The position numbers and the translations under genes are program-made. The notes under the pieces are model-generated. The model made no database searches, was not told the DNA's origin, and saw only the letters and a program-made list of their open reading frames with translations. From Bryoerythrophyllum caledonicum (taxonomy: Eukaryota; Streptophyta; Bryopsida; Pottiales; Pottiaceae), in contig OZ020525.1 of NCBI GenBank assembly GCA_963971425.1, positions 16,312,187-16,376,186 of the forward strand: DNA of 64,000 bases, in the 5' to 3' direction. Shown in pieces: positions 53,263 to 64,000 of this stretch; positions within the stretch are counted from its first letter, which is position 1; each line of letters begins with the position of its first letter.

Positions 53263-56120
53263 TCAAGCCATTCTATTAGGTGATACGTGGCTCGAAGACC
53301 TCCAACAACAAGGGCAAGTCCAATTCCAGGACGGTAGAGTAGAAAGAGGCAGCATCAAACAAGCCATATGCCAACCACGCTGGCAATGGTGACAAAGCAA
53401 CATCGTAGCCGCGCGCTTCTTTTCACTACACACGAAACATGAAAGGCCGTCAGGCACAACCGCCAACTTTGGATGAACGGACCATCAATAGGTAAATAGT
53501 AGGGGGCAGAGCTCTTAGAGTGCTCTCGACACTCCCGGCCATCTTTGCCTTCCAACAACATGATGCCACTGGGCAACACATCCTTCACGCAAAGAACAGC
53601 ACGCCATGCCTGGATGTCCAACGTCGTGGGCGCCTCATGCTACAGATAAACGTAACCCCCCGTGGAGAAACGTCGCAGCTGATGTTACTAGGCGCAGCTA
53701 CGACTACGAATGTACCGTAAGGAGTCACAGTGTTGAGCGATGGACAAGTTTTCCATGGCCATGGGCATGGCCCACTTGAAGAACCCTGCTCGATCCCGTA
53801 GACGCTGGGCCCACACCTCATGATCGTTCAAATCCACAACCGGAGCCAAATTTTCCCGAACAAAACTCGGCAAAATTTGATCTTGTCCATACAATAGCTG
53901 ATACTTACTGAAAGCAGCTAGTGAAGCATGTCGGCTAAACTAGTACCCCATGGCAATCCATGGTATCATCAGATCCCAATCACGGTGGCGACCTTGAAGT
54001 AATCCATACTTTCATAAGTCCCGCTTAACGGTCTGAACCACACGCTCTGCCAAACCGCCCGCTTGCGTATCACCTTGAGAAGTGGTACGATGGTCAATCA
54101 AAGCCTTGGTACACAAAGCTTCAAAAGCTCCAAGAAACTCACGCCCATGGTCAGTCTAAACCTCAGTTGGAGCTCCAAATCGAGCCAACACCCGGTTGAA
54201 GAATGCCATGGCCGCCAACTCTAAAGAATCTTGCGGAAGAGCCACGAGTTCAATCGACTTGCTGAAATGCTCCACCATCACCAAGACATACTTGGCTCTG
54301 CGTGGAGTTACAACAAGTGGACCATCAAAGTCTAAAGACCACCGCTATCCTAGCTCCATAATGGCCAAAGGTTGCAACTGCGATGACAAGGTGTTGAAGT
54401 TGGATCAAACCTAGTCACATACTTCATACCGAGAAACATACGTGGCGACCTGCTGATATATGTTGGTCCACCAATACTAGCTGCACAATATTGAATGAGT
54501 CCATCGCACACCAAAATGTTCTAGGTCTTCGTGTGCTTGTCGTACCAACAAAGCCCTCTGATTTGGCTTGGGAACTATGTGCCTAGTTCCATGTAGCCAC
54601 ATCCAAAATAGAAGCCCGTTCTCCCAACGGAACCTTGCTATTCGGTGTCTAATTCAATCACTCTCCATAGCGGAAAGAACTAGGGGAAGTGTCCCATATT
54701 GTAGTTTGTGTTAGACTAGACCATCTTCTTACACATTGCTAACAACTTGGGCCTATCCAGTTCTTCATCTGTTATCAAATCACGCAACGCCGTTGTGGAG
54801 CCAGACATCAACGTTACGTAAGCCGCTGTATGCTACCCCGAGATTGACTCCCTATCACAGTCTCGATGCCACCTGGCACTAGTCAGATCTTCCTCCAAAG
54901 GTCTTGGATTGCAAGATAGACCATTCGCAATTAGGTCCGTGATGCCCGCCCGATGTACAACCTCAAAGTCATACCCCTGAAGCAACAAAGCCCACCTGAA
55001 GAGCTTGCTACTAACCTTGTCAGACTCCATGAGTCACTTCAAAGGCTGATGGTCGGTCATCAACGTAAAACGTTGCCTATACAAATAGGACCTAAAATGG
55101 GCTATGGCCCAAACCGCAGCCAAGGCCTCCCCCTCAAAAGACATATAGTTGGATTCCGCGTTGTTGTTGCTCCTAGAAGCAAACGCCACAACGTACCCCC
55201 GTCCCTCATCATCCTTCTGAGTCAATACTGCCCCTAGGTCTACAACATTCTTAGTCTGTATGCAACTGCAAGGGTTTTGTAGCATCCAAACGCCGCAACA
55301 TAGACGCTGAACCGAGCTTCAACTTCAAAATAATAAAAGTCTGTTGCTACTCCTGTCCCTAAGTCCATGGCTAATCCTTTCCCATGACAATAGTCAACGG
55401 CTTAGCAATCAAGCTAAATTTCTTGATAAATCGGCAATAGTATTTTGCCAAGCCAAGTAAAGTTCAAAGCCATGACACGTCTATTGGGGCAGGACTCTTC
55501 TATAACACATCCACCTTAGCTTGATGCACGCCAAGACCCCTAGAACAATCACATGCCCCAAATATAGCAATCGGTCGTGGAAGAATTTGAACTTGCCATG
55601 GTGCAAGCACAATTCCCAGTGCCGTGACCACTCAAACACTATCTGAAGATGCCTCACATGCTCATGTGGGCTGCAACTAAAAATGATAACATCATCAATG
55701 TAGCATCGGACAAATGGTCACGGTCAAAATCTAGTCCAATACCCTCTAAAACCAAGCGGGTGCGTTCTTGAGGCCAAATGGGAGAAACTTCGTATGATAG
55801 AGTTGATCCCTCCCATTCTAATCAACTCTCCAGAATGCAGTCTTTACCAAGTCATCCACCATCAATGGTAACTGGTGATAACCAAACCGCAAATCTAGAG
55901 TACTAAATTTTGTAGCGTGGCCCACCACATCAAACAACTCCCCTAGCATGAGCATGGAATACCGGTCTGACTTGGTCTTGCATTTGACGAGCCTATAATT
56001 CCCACACATCCACTTCTCCGTCCAATTGCCAAAAATATCCTTCTTTGATGGCATAATCGTGGTACAAGCATACTCGCCGTTGAAGAACTCAATCAAGTTG
56101 TGGCCAACAACTCCTGACAA
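53263..56120 (-). pseudogene. Ty3/Gypsy pol remnant with PHD-finger-like tail
   Basis: Minus-strand order: reverse transcriptase (56120-55818: FSTLDLRFGYHQLPL, VKTAFW); RNase H (55285-54833: ALAAVWAIAHFRSYLYRQRF, TDHQPLK, then FEVVHRAGITD); integrase (about 54310-53700: AKYVLVMVEHFSKS, TDHGREFLGAFEALC, GLAERVVQTV, then HEVWAQRLRDRAGF); and a tail at 53466-53263 with C-x2-C ... LLCHHCQRGWHMACL ... WTCPCC, a PHD-finger pattern. Many stops and frame changes occur, several at codons where Gln or Arg would be expected. The gag, protease and LTRs were not found. It is inactive. Confidence 0.85.
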
Positions 56121-58670
56121 CGACTCTAAATCCCAACTTTCTCTAAAAGATTGAGCTTGTATGGTCGTCAGAAGATTGGGTGGTCGCCTTCGAATTGAAT
56201 GTAAATGGGCTTACCTTTATAGCTGTAAGCCTAAAAAGCGGCTCACGATATCACTTGGGCTTTAACATTCACTAATTAGCATTAGGAAACAATAATTAGG
56301 ACGAGTGGTCCAAACAAAACCACCTTTTATGACTAAATGGGCCGAAGATGCCTTTTTAAGGTTATTTCCTAGTTGGAAGTGACTCATCATCCCCAATTGG
56401 GACTAAAAATTATTAAATCAAAATCAAACCTCACAATTAAAAGGGACCCTCACCGAAAAATAACAATAAAACCAAAACATCCTGAAATCTATGTGTTTTT
56501 AACACAATTAGATAGGACCTTGTCGAGAAAAGATATTGAATAAGTGAGAGTAGAAGGAAATTGCCTAAAGAGCAAAAGAAATAAGATTAAAAGAAGGGAA
56601 GTAAGAGTACCCAAAAGGGGACTAAAAATCAAAATCAAAATAAAACATTAAAAACCTTGGAGTTGTGGCCATGAAATGATCACTACTTTAGCTAAGCTAA
56701 AAACCTCCAGGCCATGAGTTGGAGGCATGTGGCCTAGGGAGAAATTAAATGATTTTTAGCAATTAAAATTGAATTAATTTCTTAAGAACTCAGGATTAGA
56801 CTGGCATGGGAGCGCGTCATACCATGGGAAGAGGGAACGTGCGAGAAACCAAGGCGAGACGCCAAAAATAAATAAAAATTTAAATGACGAGGTCCAGCAA
56901 GGGTAGGCTAGACAGGGCGTTGGCCGAAAATTTACAGAAGAAACGCCCCTGCAAGAGAGGATGCGGGAGTGGAGTCTGCAAGAGCAGCGGACGACACGGT
57001 GTTGGTTGAGGCTTAGTGGTTACTTGGGCAAGGAGGTCCTGGAGTCACTCGTTTTTTTGTATGTTTTTTTTTGGGGGTTGCTTGCCATTGACGTGGAGGA
57101 ATTAGGTTTAGGAGTGTGGGAGAGAAGCACTAATTTTGTGTACGAGTAGAGGCAGCGGTGATGGAATGAAGTCGCTGTTTGTAGCATCTTTCTTCTTCAA
57201 AAAGTTTCTTCTTTGATCAATGGATGGTCACTAGTTGCAAAATGTGCAACAACACAAGGGAAACACCCGAAGGGATCCTTCCCGAAGTCTAAAACAAGGA
57301 GGTAGCGAGCTAATGCGGTCGCGGTGTTTACAAACACAAGTCTTTCCAATGAAAATCACACATTGGGAGACAAATGCGCTCAACACCAATCCAATATCAA
57401 AATTAGATTAAGGTTAAATGCCTTAAATATAAGAGCAAATTTAACTCATACCCGAGTTATAATGCCCTAGTTACATACCTCCAAAGTTTAGACACTAATA
57501 TTTTTTTTTAATATCCCACAAAAATGTGGTTTAGGAAAAAAAAATTCCACTAATTTTTTTCCTTCCTCTAGGTAGATACCTCTATGAAGAACTCAAGTTT
57601 AAAGTTGGAATTCAAAAAAATAAAATATTTTGGGAGATATTAACTCACATTTAAGTGAATTCTGCCCAAATTACAGTTTCATCTACTATGAATGAAAATT
57701 ACTCGCACTGGATGAATTTGCAAAGAAGGATGAAAATTAATTGCAGATGAAATTTTGTCGCGGATGATAACTGCAAAGTGGATGAAAAATCTCATATTCA
57801 GGTCCAGCAGCTGTTTTTCTTCTTTCAATTCTTGTGTCGCTCACATCTTGCTAAAAAATTGTCCGATCCGGACGACGTTTATTACGTTGGCTCCATCCTG
57901 ACGCGCTCTGCAACATCAATCTAAGCACCTGAATTTTTTTTAAACTCATCCAAGCTCAAATTCTGGAACTTAAAAAATGAACGTAAGAGGGTCTTTGTCA
58001 AGTGAATAACTAGTGAATCACTGAGTAGTCAAGCGTCTTGCACTCCACAAACAAATAATCAACGAGTGCAAGTAGTATAAGAGAATGCGAAGCCTTTACT
58101 AATCATTAACAATCACTTATAAGCAAAGGTAATCACTAAACACTCTTTAACTCACTTACAACGCTTGACTTCACAAAGATGTCAAGTCAAGGATGTGTGC
58201 GGCGCTATACGCACACATACACAACCTTAAGCGGATGGTAATCATCCATGGATGAATGCGATGTGCCACCGTACGCCCTAAACTAGTAAATTAGTAACAA
58301 ATTAATCTACGCTGAAACACTACGATGCGAAGAGGCCCTTGACGCCACGTCCCATGACATATTAGTTTTCCTACATAACAAAACTAGTAGATTTGGGTCT
58401 TGATAATGGTAGCTTGAGAGACAAAAGGTTTCAAAGCACATAATTTTTTAAGACATTCATAGTAAATTTATTTTTAAAACATTGACATTGAGTTTATTTT
58501 TGAATAATTCATAGTGTACAAGGGCTTTTTATACATTGGACTCATGATTGTTATATTATATTGTTAATAGACTAAGCAACCTTTTAAATTATCTATGTCA
58601 TATGGCTTACTTTTATTATAACCTATAATCTGTCATAAGTAATATCTATGTCATGTTATTGCTTGGTATC
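56121..58670. other. Intergenic, AT-rich
   Basis: No gene or paired repeat was recognised. A GC-richer island at 56930-57180 has a frame (56961-57149, +) with no domain. The Gypsy 5' region should lie in the first part but is unreadable. Confidence 0.3.
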
Positions 58671-59379
58671 TTAGGGGCTGTTTACATCTAGATGGTTTGG
58701 GCTGGAGCCCAAAGAAATCCGGAGTTGTGATTGGAGTAAAGAATTGATACCCCGGAAATGGGTTTACATCAATCAAAATATGGGCTATGGCCCAAAGTGT
58801 TTTCTGTGGATGAGAAACCTAGTTGGAATCCTACATGGCAGATTTGAATAGTGTTTTACGGAACTTAAGGAGACTTATTTCCTACAACCTCTAGGAGGTT
58901 GTATTTCCCGAAGTCCGGGAGAGTATTTTTCAAAACGAATTTCAGCCAATCATTTATAATATTTTACTACTGACATTTACTGTTGACATTCACTGCTGAA
59001 ATTTACTGCTGAAGTTAACCTTTATCGCTGGCATTTACTGCTGAAATTTACTCCTGACATTTACTACTAAAATTTACTGCTGAAATTTACTGTTGAAGTT
59101 ACATTTATATTTTTGTAATTTAAATAATACAAATTCTTTCACTGCAGGGTAGTTCTCAAAAGAGCCCATTTTCATATAACTACTTAAAAATTCAGCCCAA
59201 GTACACAATGGGCCACAACCCTTCTATTCGGGTTTACACCTAAACTTTGGGCCACAACCCACTTAGAACTCCCTTGTTTGGTGGAAGGTACCCCGCTTAC
59301 AATGGTTTCATCCTTCAAGTGGGGTACCACTTGTGTCTATGGGCTCCAACCCAAACCTTCATATGTAAACAGCCCCTAA
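58671..59379. mobile_element. TIR element, ends GGGGCTGTTTACAT
   Basis: The core at 58674-59376 (703 bp) has inverted ends: GGGGCTGTTTACATCTAGAT with GGTTTGGGCTGGAGCCCA, and TGGGCTCCAACCCAAACC with ATATGTAAACAGCCCC. TTA precedes and TAA follows. A second right-end-like sequence (CCAACCCAAACCTTCAGATG) follows at 59433-59466, so an end was duplicated or another copy abuts. The interior holds a 15-bp minisatellite. No coding capacity. Confidence 0.75.
58961..59105 (+). repeat. 15-bp minisatellite ATTTACTGCTGAAAT
   Basis: About nine imperfect units of ATTTACTGCTGAAAT or ATTTACTGCTGACAT lie inside the TIR element at 58674-59376. Confidence 0.85.
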
Positions 59380-59670
59380 GTAGAAGCACATGACGACCAT
59401 ATGGGGCTTCCCAACCGTGTTCCCAAATGTGTTCCAACCCAAACCTTCAGATGTAAACAACCCCTTATTATCTTGTTATTCAATGACAATGATAAGATAC
59501 CAAAAATATTTGAAAAGTATATTGGTACAATAATACATTAAAATAGGTATGTACAAATAAGTATTTGAACTCAAATACACTAAACTTTACAAATGATATT
59601 CATTTAGAACAAAAGTATTCATGATTTCTCAATGTCAAGTATTCTAAGATTCTATACGGAATTGTAAAAC
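59380..59670. other. Short AT-rich spacer
   Basis: Contains the extra TIR-like end at 59433-59466; nothing else was recognised. Confidence 0.3.
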
Positions 59671-62600
59671 TCACCATGGTTTATATATCAAATTGAAAAT
59701 AAGGTGTAACAAAGAATGCGTTTTGCGGCTTGGAGATGCGGCATTTGTGGAGAGCCCATGTAGCCAGCGACAATGCTCACTGCGTAGCATTTGTCGGGTC
59801 GCGTATTGGTCACATATATAAGGCTGCTGACCAGTGATCTGTATAATTTGGTGTCTACATCTTCCGCATTCATTTGTCGTTGCAATGTGAGGTTTGGATC
59901 CATAGGAAGCTGACTGGGATTGCAATTTGTGAGAATATATTTAGCCAATAGCTTCTGTATATAGCTGGTTTGAGTTAGGAGAATACCTTGTGCACATCTT
60001 TGTATCTCAGCTTCTAGATAAAGAAGAAGAACGCCGGTCCCTGAAGGAGGCCGGCGTGAATAAAATGTCTGTTCGTTCCACTACTAAGACCAAAGCTTCT
60101 AGATAGACACTAGCTGCAACGAGGTCGGTCATCTCGAACTTGCGTTTAAGCGCACCTATTAGATTTGCAATCCTCTCAAAGTCATTCCCTATAATCAAGA
60201 GGTCGTCGACATAAAGTAAAATCAATGTTAGATGTTTGCCATTTTTTGTGGAAAAATAAAGATTTCGGTCATATTCATTGCGGGTTAAGCCCTCTGAAAT
60301 AAACCAAGTGTTGATTCGTGAGTAACAAGCTTTTGGTGTATGTTTCAAGCTATATAATGAGCGTTTGACTCTGCATGCTTTAAGTGGGTTTCTTGCATAA
60401 GGGAATCCCTCTGGTATCTCTATGAAAACTTTCTCAATGAGTGTACCATTTAGGAATGCAGTGCATACTTCTAGTTGATGTATGGGCCAATTATTTTTTA
60501 CTGCTAGTGCGACAATGGTCCTAATAGTGGACTAGCGTACTACATGAGCAAATATGTCCTAGCAACCCATTCCCTTGTGCTGTTGGAATCCCCTTGCAAC
60601 AATGCACGCCTTCTCTTTGATGTTGTCCCCACATTGCTTGATTTTGAAAAGCCATTTGACGGTGATGGGAGATCTATTTGTCGGTCTGTCAATCACCTCC
60701 CAAGTTTCGTTCTTCATAATAGAGTTTACTTCACTTTGTATCGCTGCTTGCCATCCAGGATTGGCTATGGCTTCTTGATATGAGCTTGGTCTACTTTCCT
60801 CTAAAGTTGCTAAGGTCCAAAAGTCCTTGAGCATGCTAGATGGTGCTCTAGTGCGAGTTGGATAGCGTTTAAGTGATGAGGATGGCTATTTGAGAGTGTC
60901 TGTTGGAGCAGTGGCGTCTATTAAAGGCGTTGGTGTAGACGTCGGCTGAGGTGTGTTGTAGTTGACACCCAGGTCGTAGGGTATCTGCGGTCAGTGAAGG
61001 ATATCCGGAGGGGCTACACCCGGGTAGAAGGGTATTGCCTACGGCCAATGCCGATTTTCAACTGTTGCGGCCTTGTCGAACTTTGGCGTGAGTGAGAGTA
61101 TGATTGGCGAGATACGAGGAGCCCTCCTTTGATTGCTGATTGACGTTGTGGACATGGTCAAGGAGGAGTTTGCATGTGCTCCCTATGTGTGATTGCGGGT
61201 GTGAGAAGGGGATGTCGTGACAAAAGTTGCACTGCTTGTGAGTGTCTATTGAGCGTCATCGTTGGTGTGATCACCAGTGATGCCGTTGCTACTTGAAAGA
61301 GTCCTGGATCGGGTTGATGAGGCAAGAATGTCGAGGTTTGGTGAAGCTATCGAGCTTGGTGCGGAGTTGTAGTTGTTCAAAGAAATAATCGTTGTGAAGC
61401 TTGGCGGATTGTTTGGTTGACGCTTTGTCACATGGTGAAAGCCAACTTTACTCTCATCAGACATAACATCATGGGAGATAATCGCTCTTGGCCGCAAAGG
61501 GTCATAAATTTGGTATGCTTTAGATTCAATATCATAACCCACGAATATGCCTTAAATAGTTTAAGAGTCCATTTTCTTCCGATCCTTATCTAGAACATGG
61601 ATATATGCTATACACCCAAATATTTTGAGTTTGCTAAGATCAAGTGGTTTATCTATGAAGGTCGTCTCGGGAGGAATGCCAAAGTTGCTTCTAGTTGGAC
61701 TTCTGTTGATGAGTAAGTTGGCCATCGATACAGCTCCTGACCATAGATATGTTCGAAGATTTCTTTCTGTTGCGATGCTTCTTGTCCTCTCCATGAGTGT
61801 ACGATTACAGCTTTCCGCACCACCATTTTGTTGAGGAGTTCAAGCTTGGGTTAGCTCTCAATGGATGCCATCATCCATGTCGTAGACAGTATTGCCGGAA
61901 CAGGTAAGACATGTACTAACCACCGCGGTCCGAGTGTAGTACTTTTAACTGGTTGCCCGTTTCAGATGCGAGCTGCTGTCTGAAGGTTTGAAACCTATCA
62001 AACGTCTCGCTCTTGCGCTTTAAGAAGAAGGTCTAGCTCTTGCGCAAGTAGTTGTTAGTGAAAACTAAGATAAAATATGATTCACTTAGTGATGGTTGTT
62101 GAAGAGGTCCAATAATGTCTGTATGGATGCGTTCGCCGGGCTTCGATGCGCTCGTTTTGGACTTCTTGGGGAACTTCTCTCTATGTTGTTTTCCGGCAAG
62201 ACAACAAGCACATACTCGATAATTGACATTTATCAAGGAGATACCTTCAACATGTTGTGATGTTGAGTAAAAGCTCAAACCTGAATAGCTTAGATGTCCG
62301 AGGCGTCGGTGCCATAAGTCAATAACGTCAATGTCTTCTACTGTCAACGCCATAGAAGTGGTGTCTTGGAAAATATATAAGTCGTTGCTTTTATCTCTAT
62401 TGCCTTTTGCAATGACTTGTTGGTTCTTGAAGATCCAACAATGGGCACTATCAAAGATGACAATGTTTCCGGAATTTGCAATTGAACCAACAGATAGAAG
62501 ATTTTTCTTCATACTCGGGAGGTAACAAACATTATCCAATCTTATTTCACTTGTGTTTGTGAGAATGGTGGAGGTGCCGGTTTTCTCAACAAAATGAGAT

Positions 62601-63533
62601 TCATCTCCTCCTGTTTTCACAACACGATTGTAGCTAGAAGAGCTGGGTGGATGATCAAGTTTGTCAATGTCTGACGCTACATGCACAGTTGTGCTACTAT
62701 CAACATACCACGGGTTGTGATCCATCTGATAATAGGGATCATAGTAGTAGTAGCTTGGATCATAGTAGCTAGGATCATACTCATCAAGCATTTCTGCAGA
62801 ATTGTCATGTTCAGTACCTTGCTGGTTGTGTGGTGGCTGTCTGCAGTTGCACATGATGTGTCCTAGTTTGTCACAGCTACAAGAGATGGGCAATGGTGCG
62901 CCTGTCTGTGTCGACTGGAACGTTGGTCCTTGCTGATATCCGCGTCCTCCTGGTTGATATCTGTATGCTTTGGGTGCTGTTGGGTGATACCCTTTAGTCC
63001 AGAATGGTGGTCGGGGACCAAACGATGCCCTCCCTCAAATCCATCTGCCGTGGTCTCATCCCGATGTCCTTGCCCGTAGGAGGCAGTGAGTGCTTTGTCG
63101 TCTCCATGGAGTTGACCTTGGTTGCTCCGTCTTGTCTGCTCCGCCCTTAGTTTGGTGCAGAGCTTCTGAAGGTCAATGTCGTCTCTGTGTTTGACAAGTT
63201 CTGTACTGTGCTGTCATACGAGCGCGGCAATCCATTGAGTATGATTTGATTCAAATGCACGTCGTCCATTTTCTGGCCCATGTTGATCAAACGGTTTCGT
63301 AATTCTTTGGCTTTCTTGACGTACTCGTCCACCCATCTGCCTTCTGCCATCTTGAGTGTTGCAATCTGGCCCACCAGGTTTAGCACTTGGGTCTTGTCAC
63401 TTGGTGAATATTGTTCCTTCAACATTACCGACACTTTTGCGGGAAGTGGAGCCCTATGGTTGGCGACGTTGGGCAGCCCTCCGATTGGACTCTTGCCCAT
63501 TCCACTCTCAAAGACAAGTCCGCTTAATTTCAT
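59671..63533 (-). pseudogene. Ty1/Copia gag-pol relic
   Basis: Minus-strand order: gag (63533-63147: MLKEQYSPSDKTQVLNLVGQ, GRWVDEYVKKAKELRNRL); zinc knuckle near 62880 (CDKLGHIMCNC, first Cys lost); protease (WYVDSSTTVHVASD); pre-integrase (DLWHRRLGHLSYSGL, CLAGKQHREKFPKK); integrase pieces (61794-61561: LINRSPTRSNFGIPPETTF and IFGCIAYIHVLDKDRKK); reverse transcriptase (60834-60559: QAAIQSEVNSIMKNETWEV, VKWLFKIKQ; and 60348-60007 with intact YVDDLLIIG); and the RNase H start (59948-59688: YRSLVSSLIYVTNTRPD). The RNase H catalytic part is missing after about 59690. Stops and frame changes separate the blocks. No LTR pair was found. Confidence 0.88.
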
Positions 63534-64000
63534 GCCCGATGATCAAACTTCCAAACAATTTATGCCACGTATAGACACAAACGTTAAGCAAATATTCAAA
63601 AATTCGCTATTGTTTTTGAAGTGAGGCAAATGAACGAGCAATTGGCGCTTATTTGGTGAGTTGTGAAGCCACAAACAAGGTTGATGAAGGGGGTTATTGG
63701 CGGGCGAGCGGTAGAGTGCACACCGAACCCTGTCTCTAACATGTTAAATATAGCCCACCTCGATCTCCCACCGTATTGGAGGTATGCCATGGAATCCCCC
63801 TATACCATGTTGATGGATGGTACGGGAAGGGGGGTGTATACAAAACCCATGAGCGGGGGCTATTCAGACCATGGTGGACCCTCCAACAATACTTTGGAGC
63901 CACATGCTATAAATTTGGCAAAAAATATCCAAAAAAACTCATGGACCCCAAAATTTTAAAAAAATCAGAAAAAAGGCCTACCCTAGCCCATCCTCCCGTG
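63534..64000. other. Possible diverged MULE-type MITE at window end
   Basis: The segment at about 63890-64000 (GCTATAAATTTGGCAAAAAA, then CATGGACCCCAAAATTTT) follows the same order of motifs as the interiors of the MITEs at 890-1166 and 6049-6331. The likely right end is beyond the window. No gene was seen. Confidence 0.3.

Noticed and set aside
1..64000. tRNA, rRNA, or organellar insertions
   Set aside because: No cloverleaf with a recognisable TTC-loop and anticodon stem, no rRNA core sequence and no organelle gene block could be recognised by eye; a tRNAscan or BLAST run would be decisive.

Overview
The window is nuclear DNA of a land plant, most likely a bryophyte and probably a moss. 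The evidence is spliceosomal introns with GT-AG borders, a plant phenylalanine ammonia-lyase in one exon, an AWPM-19 membrane protein, a class-II KNOX homeobox relic, a C2-type phospholipase D relic, a chloroplast S1-domain protein, mitochondrial bL12, and plant Copia, Gypsy and PIF/Harbinger elements. Coding exons of the intact genes are clearly GC-richer than the AT-rich spacers. The moss assignment is an inference from gene style and was not tested by any search.

1-20 kb holds an unusual cluster: three von Willebrand A-like (vWA) genes and two divergent Ser/Thr/Tyr-kinase-like domains. The most striking locus is 15035-18125. A vWA domain, a Gln/Glu-rich coiled coil and a kinase domain are joined through two short introns whose phases agree exactly, giving a predicted 945-residue vWA-kinase protein. 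Directly upstream lies a 1,222-bp tandem duplicate (13813-14943) that keeps only the vWA part. A third vWA gene (1605-2729) ends in an in-frame minisatellite, and a stand-alone kinase (3899-5419, minus) lies next to it. Between them are MULE-like MITEs, TA-flanked TIR elements and a decayed PIF/Harbinger with both of its genes.

20-33 kb is the conserved gene island: a small hydrophilic protein and an AWPM-19-like protein (both plausibly ABA-linked), an eight-exon chloroplast S1-domain gene, mitochondrial bL12 in head-to-head orientation with it and with telo-box motifs between, an unrecognised small gene, fragments of a membrane-protein gene, and PAL.

33-64 kb is mostly repeats: a three-level nest of TIR elements with a readable empty site, a Copia remnant (42.3-44.5 kb), a KNOX2 pseudogene, a 3' half of phospholipase D with two homopolymer frameshifts, a Ty3/Gypsy remnant whose integrase is followed by a PHD-finger-like sequence, a TIR element carrying a 15-bp minisatellite, and a Copia pol relic (59.7-63.5 kb). 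No tRNA, rRNA or CRISPR array was recognised.
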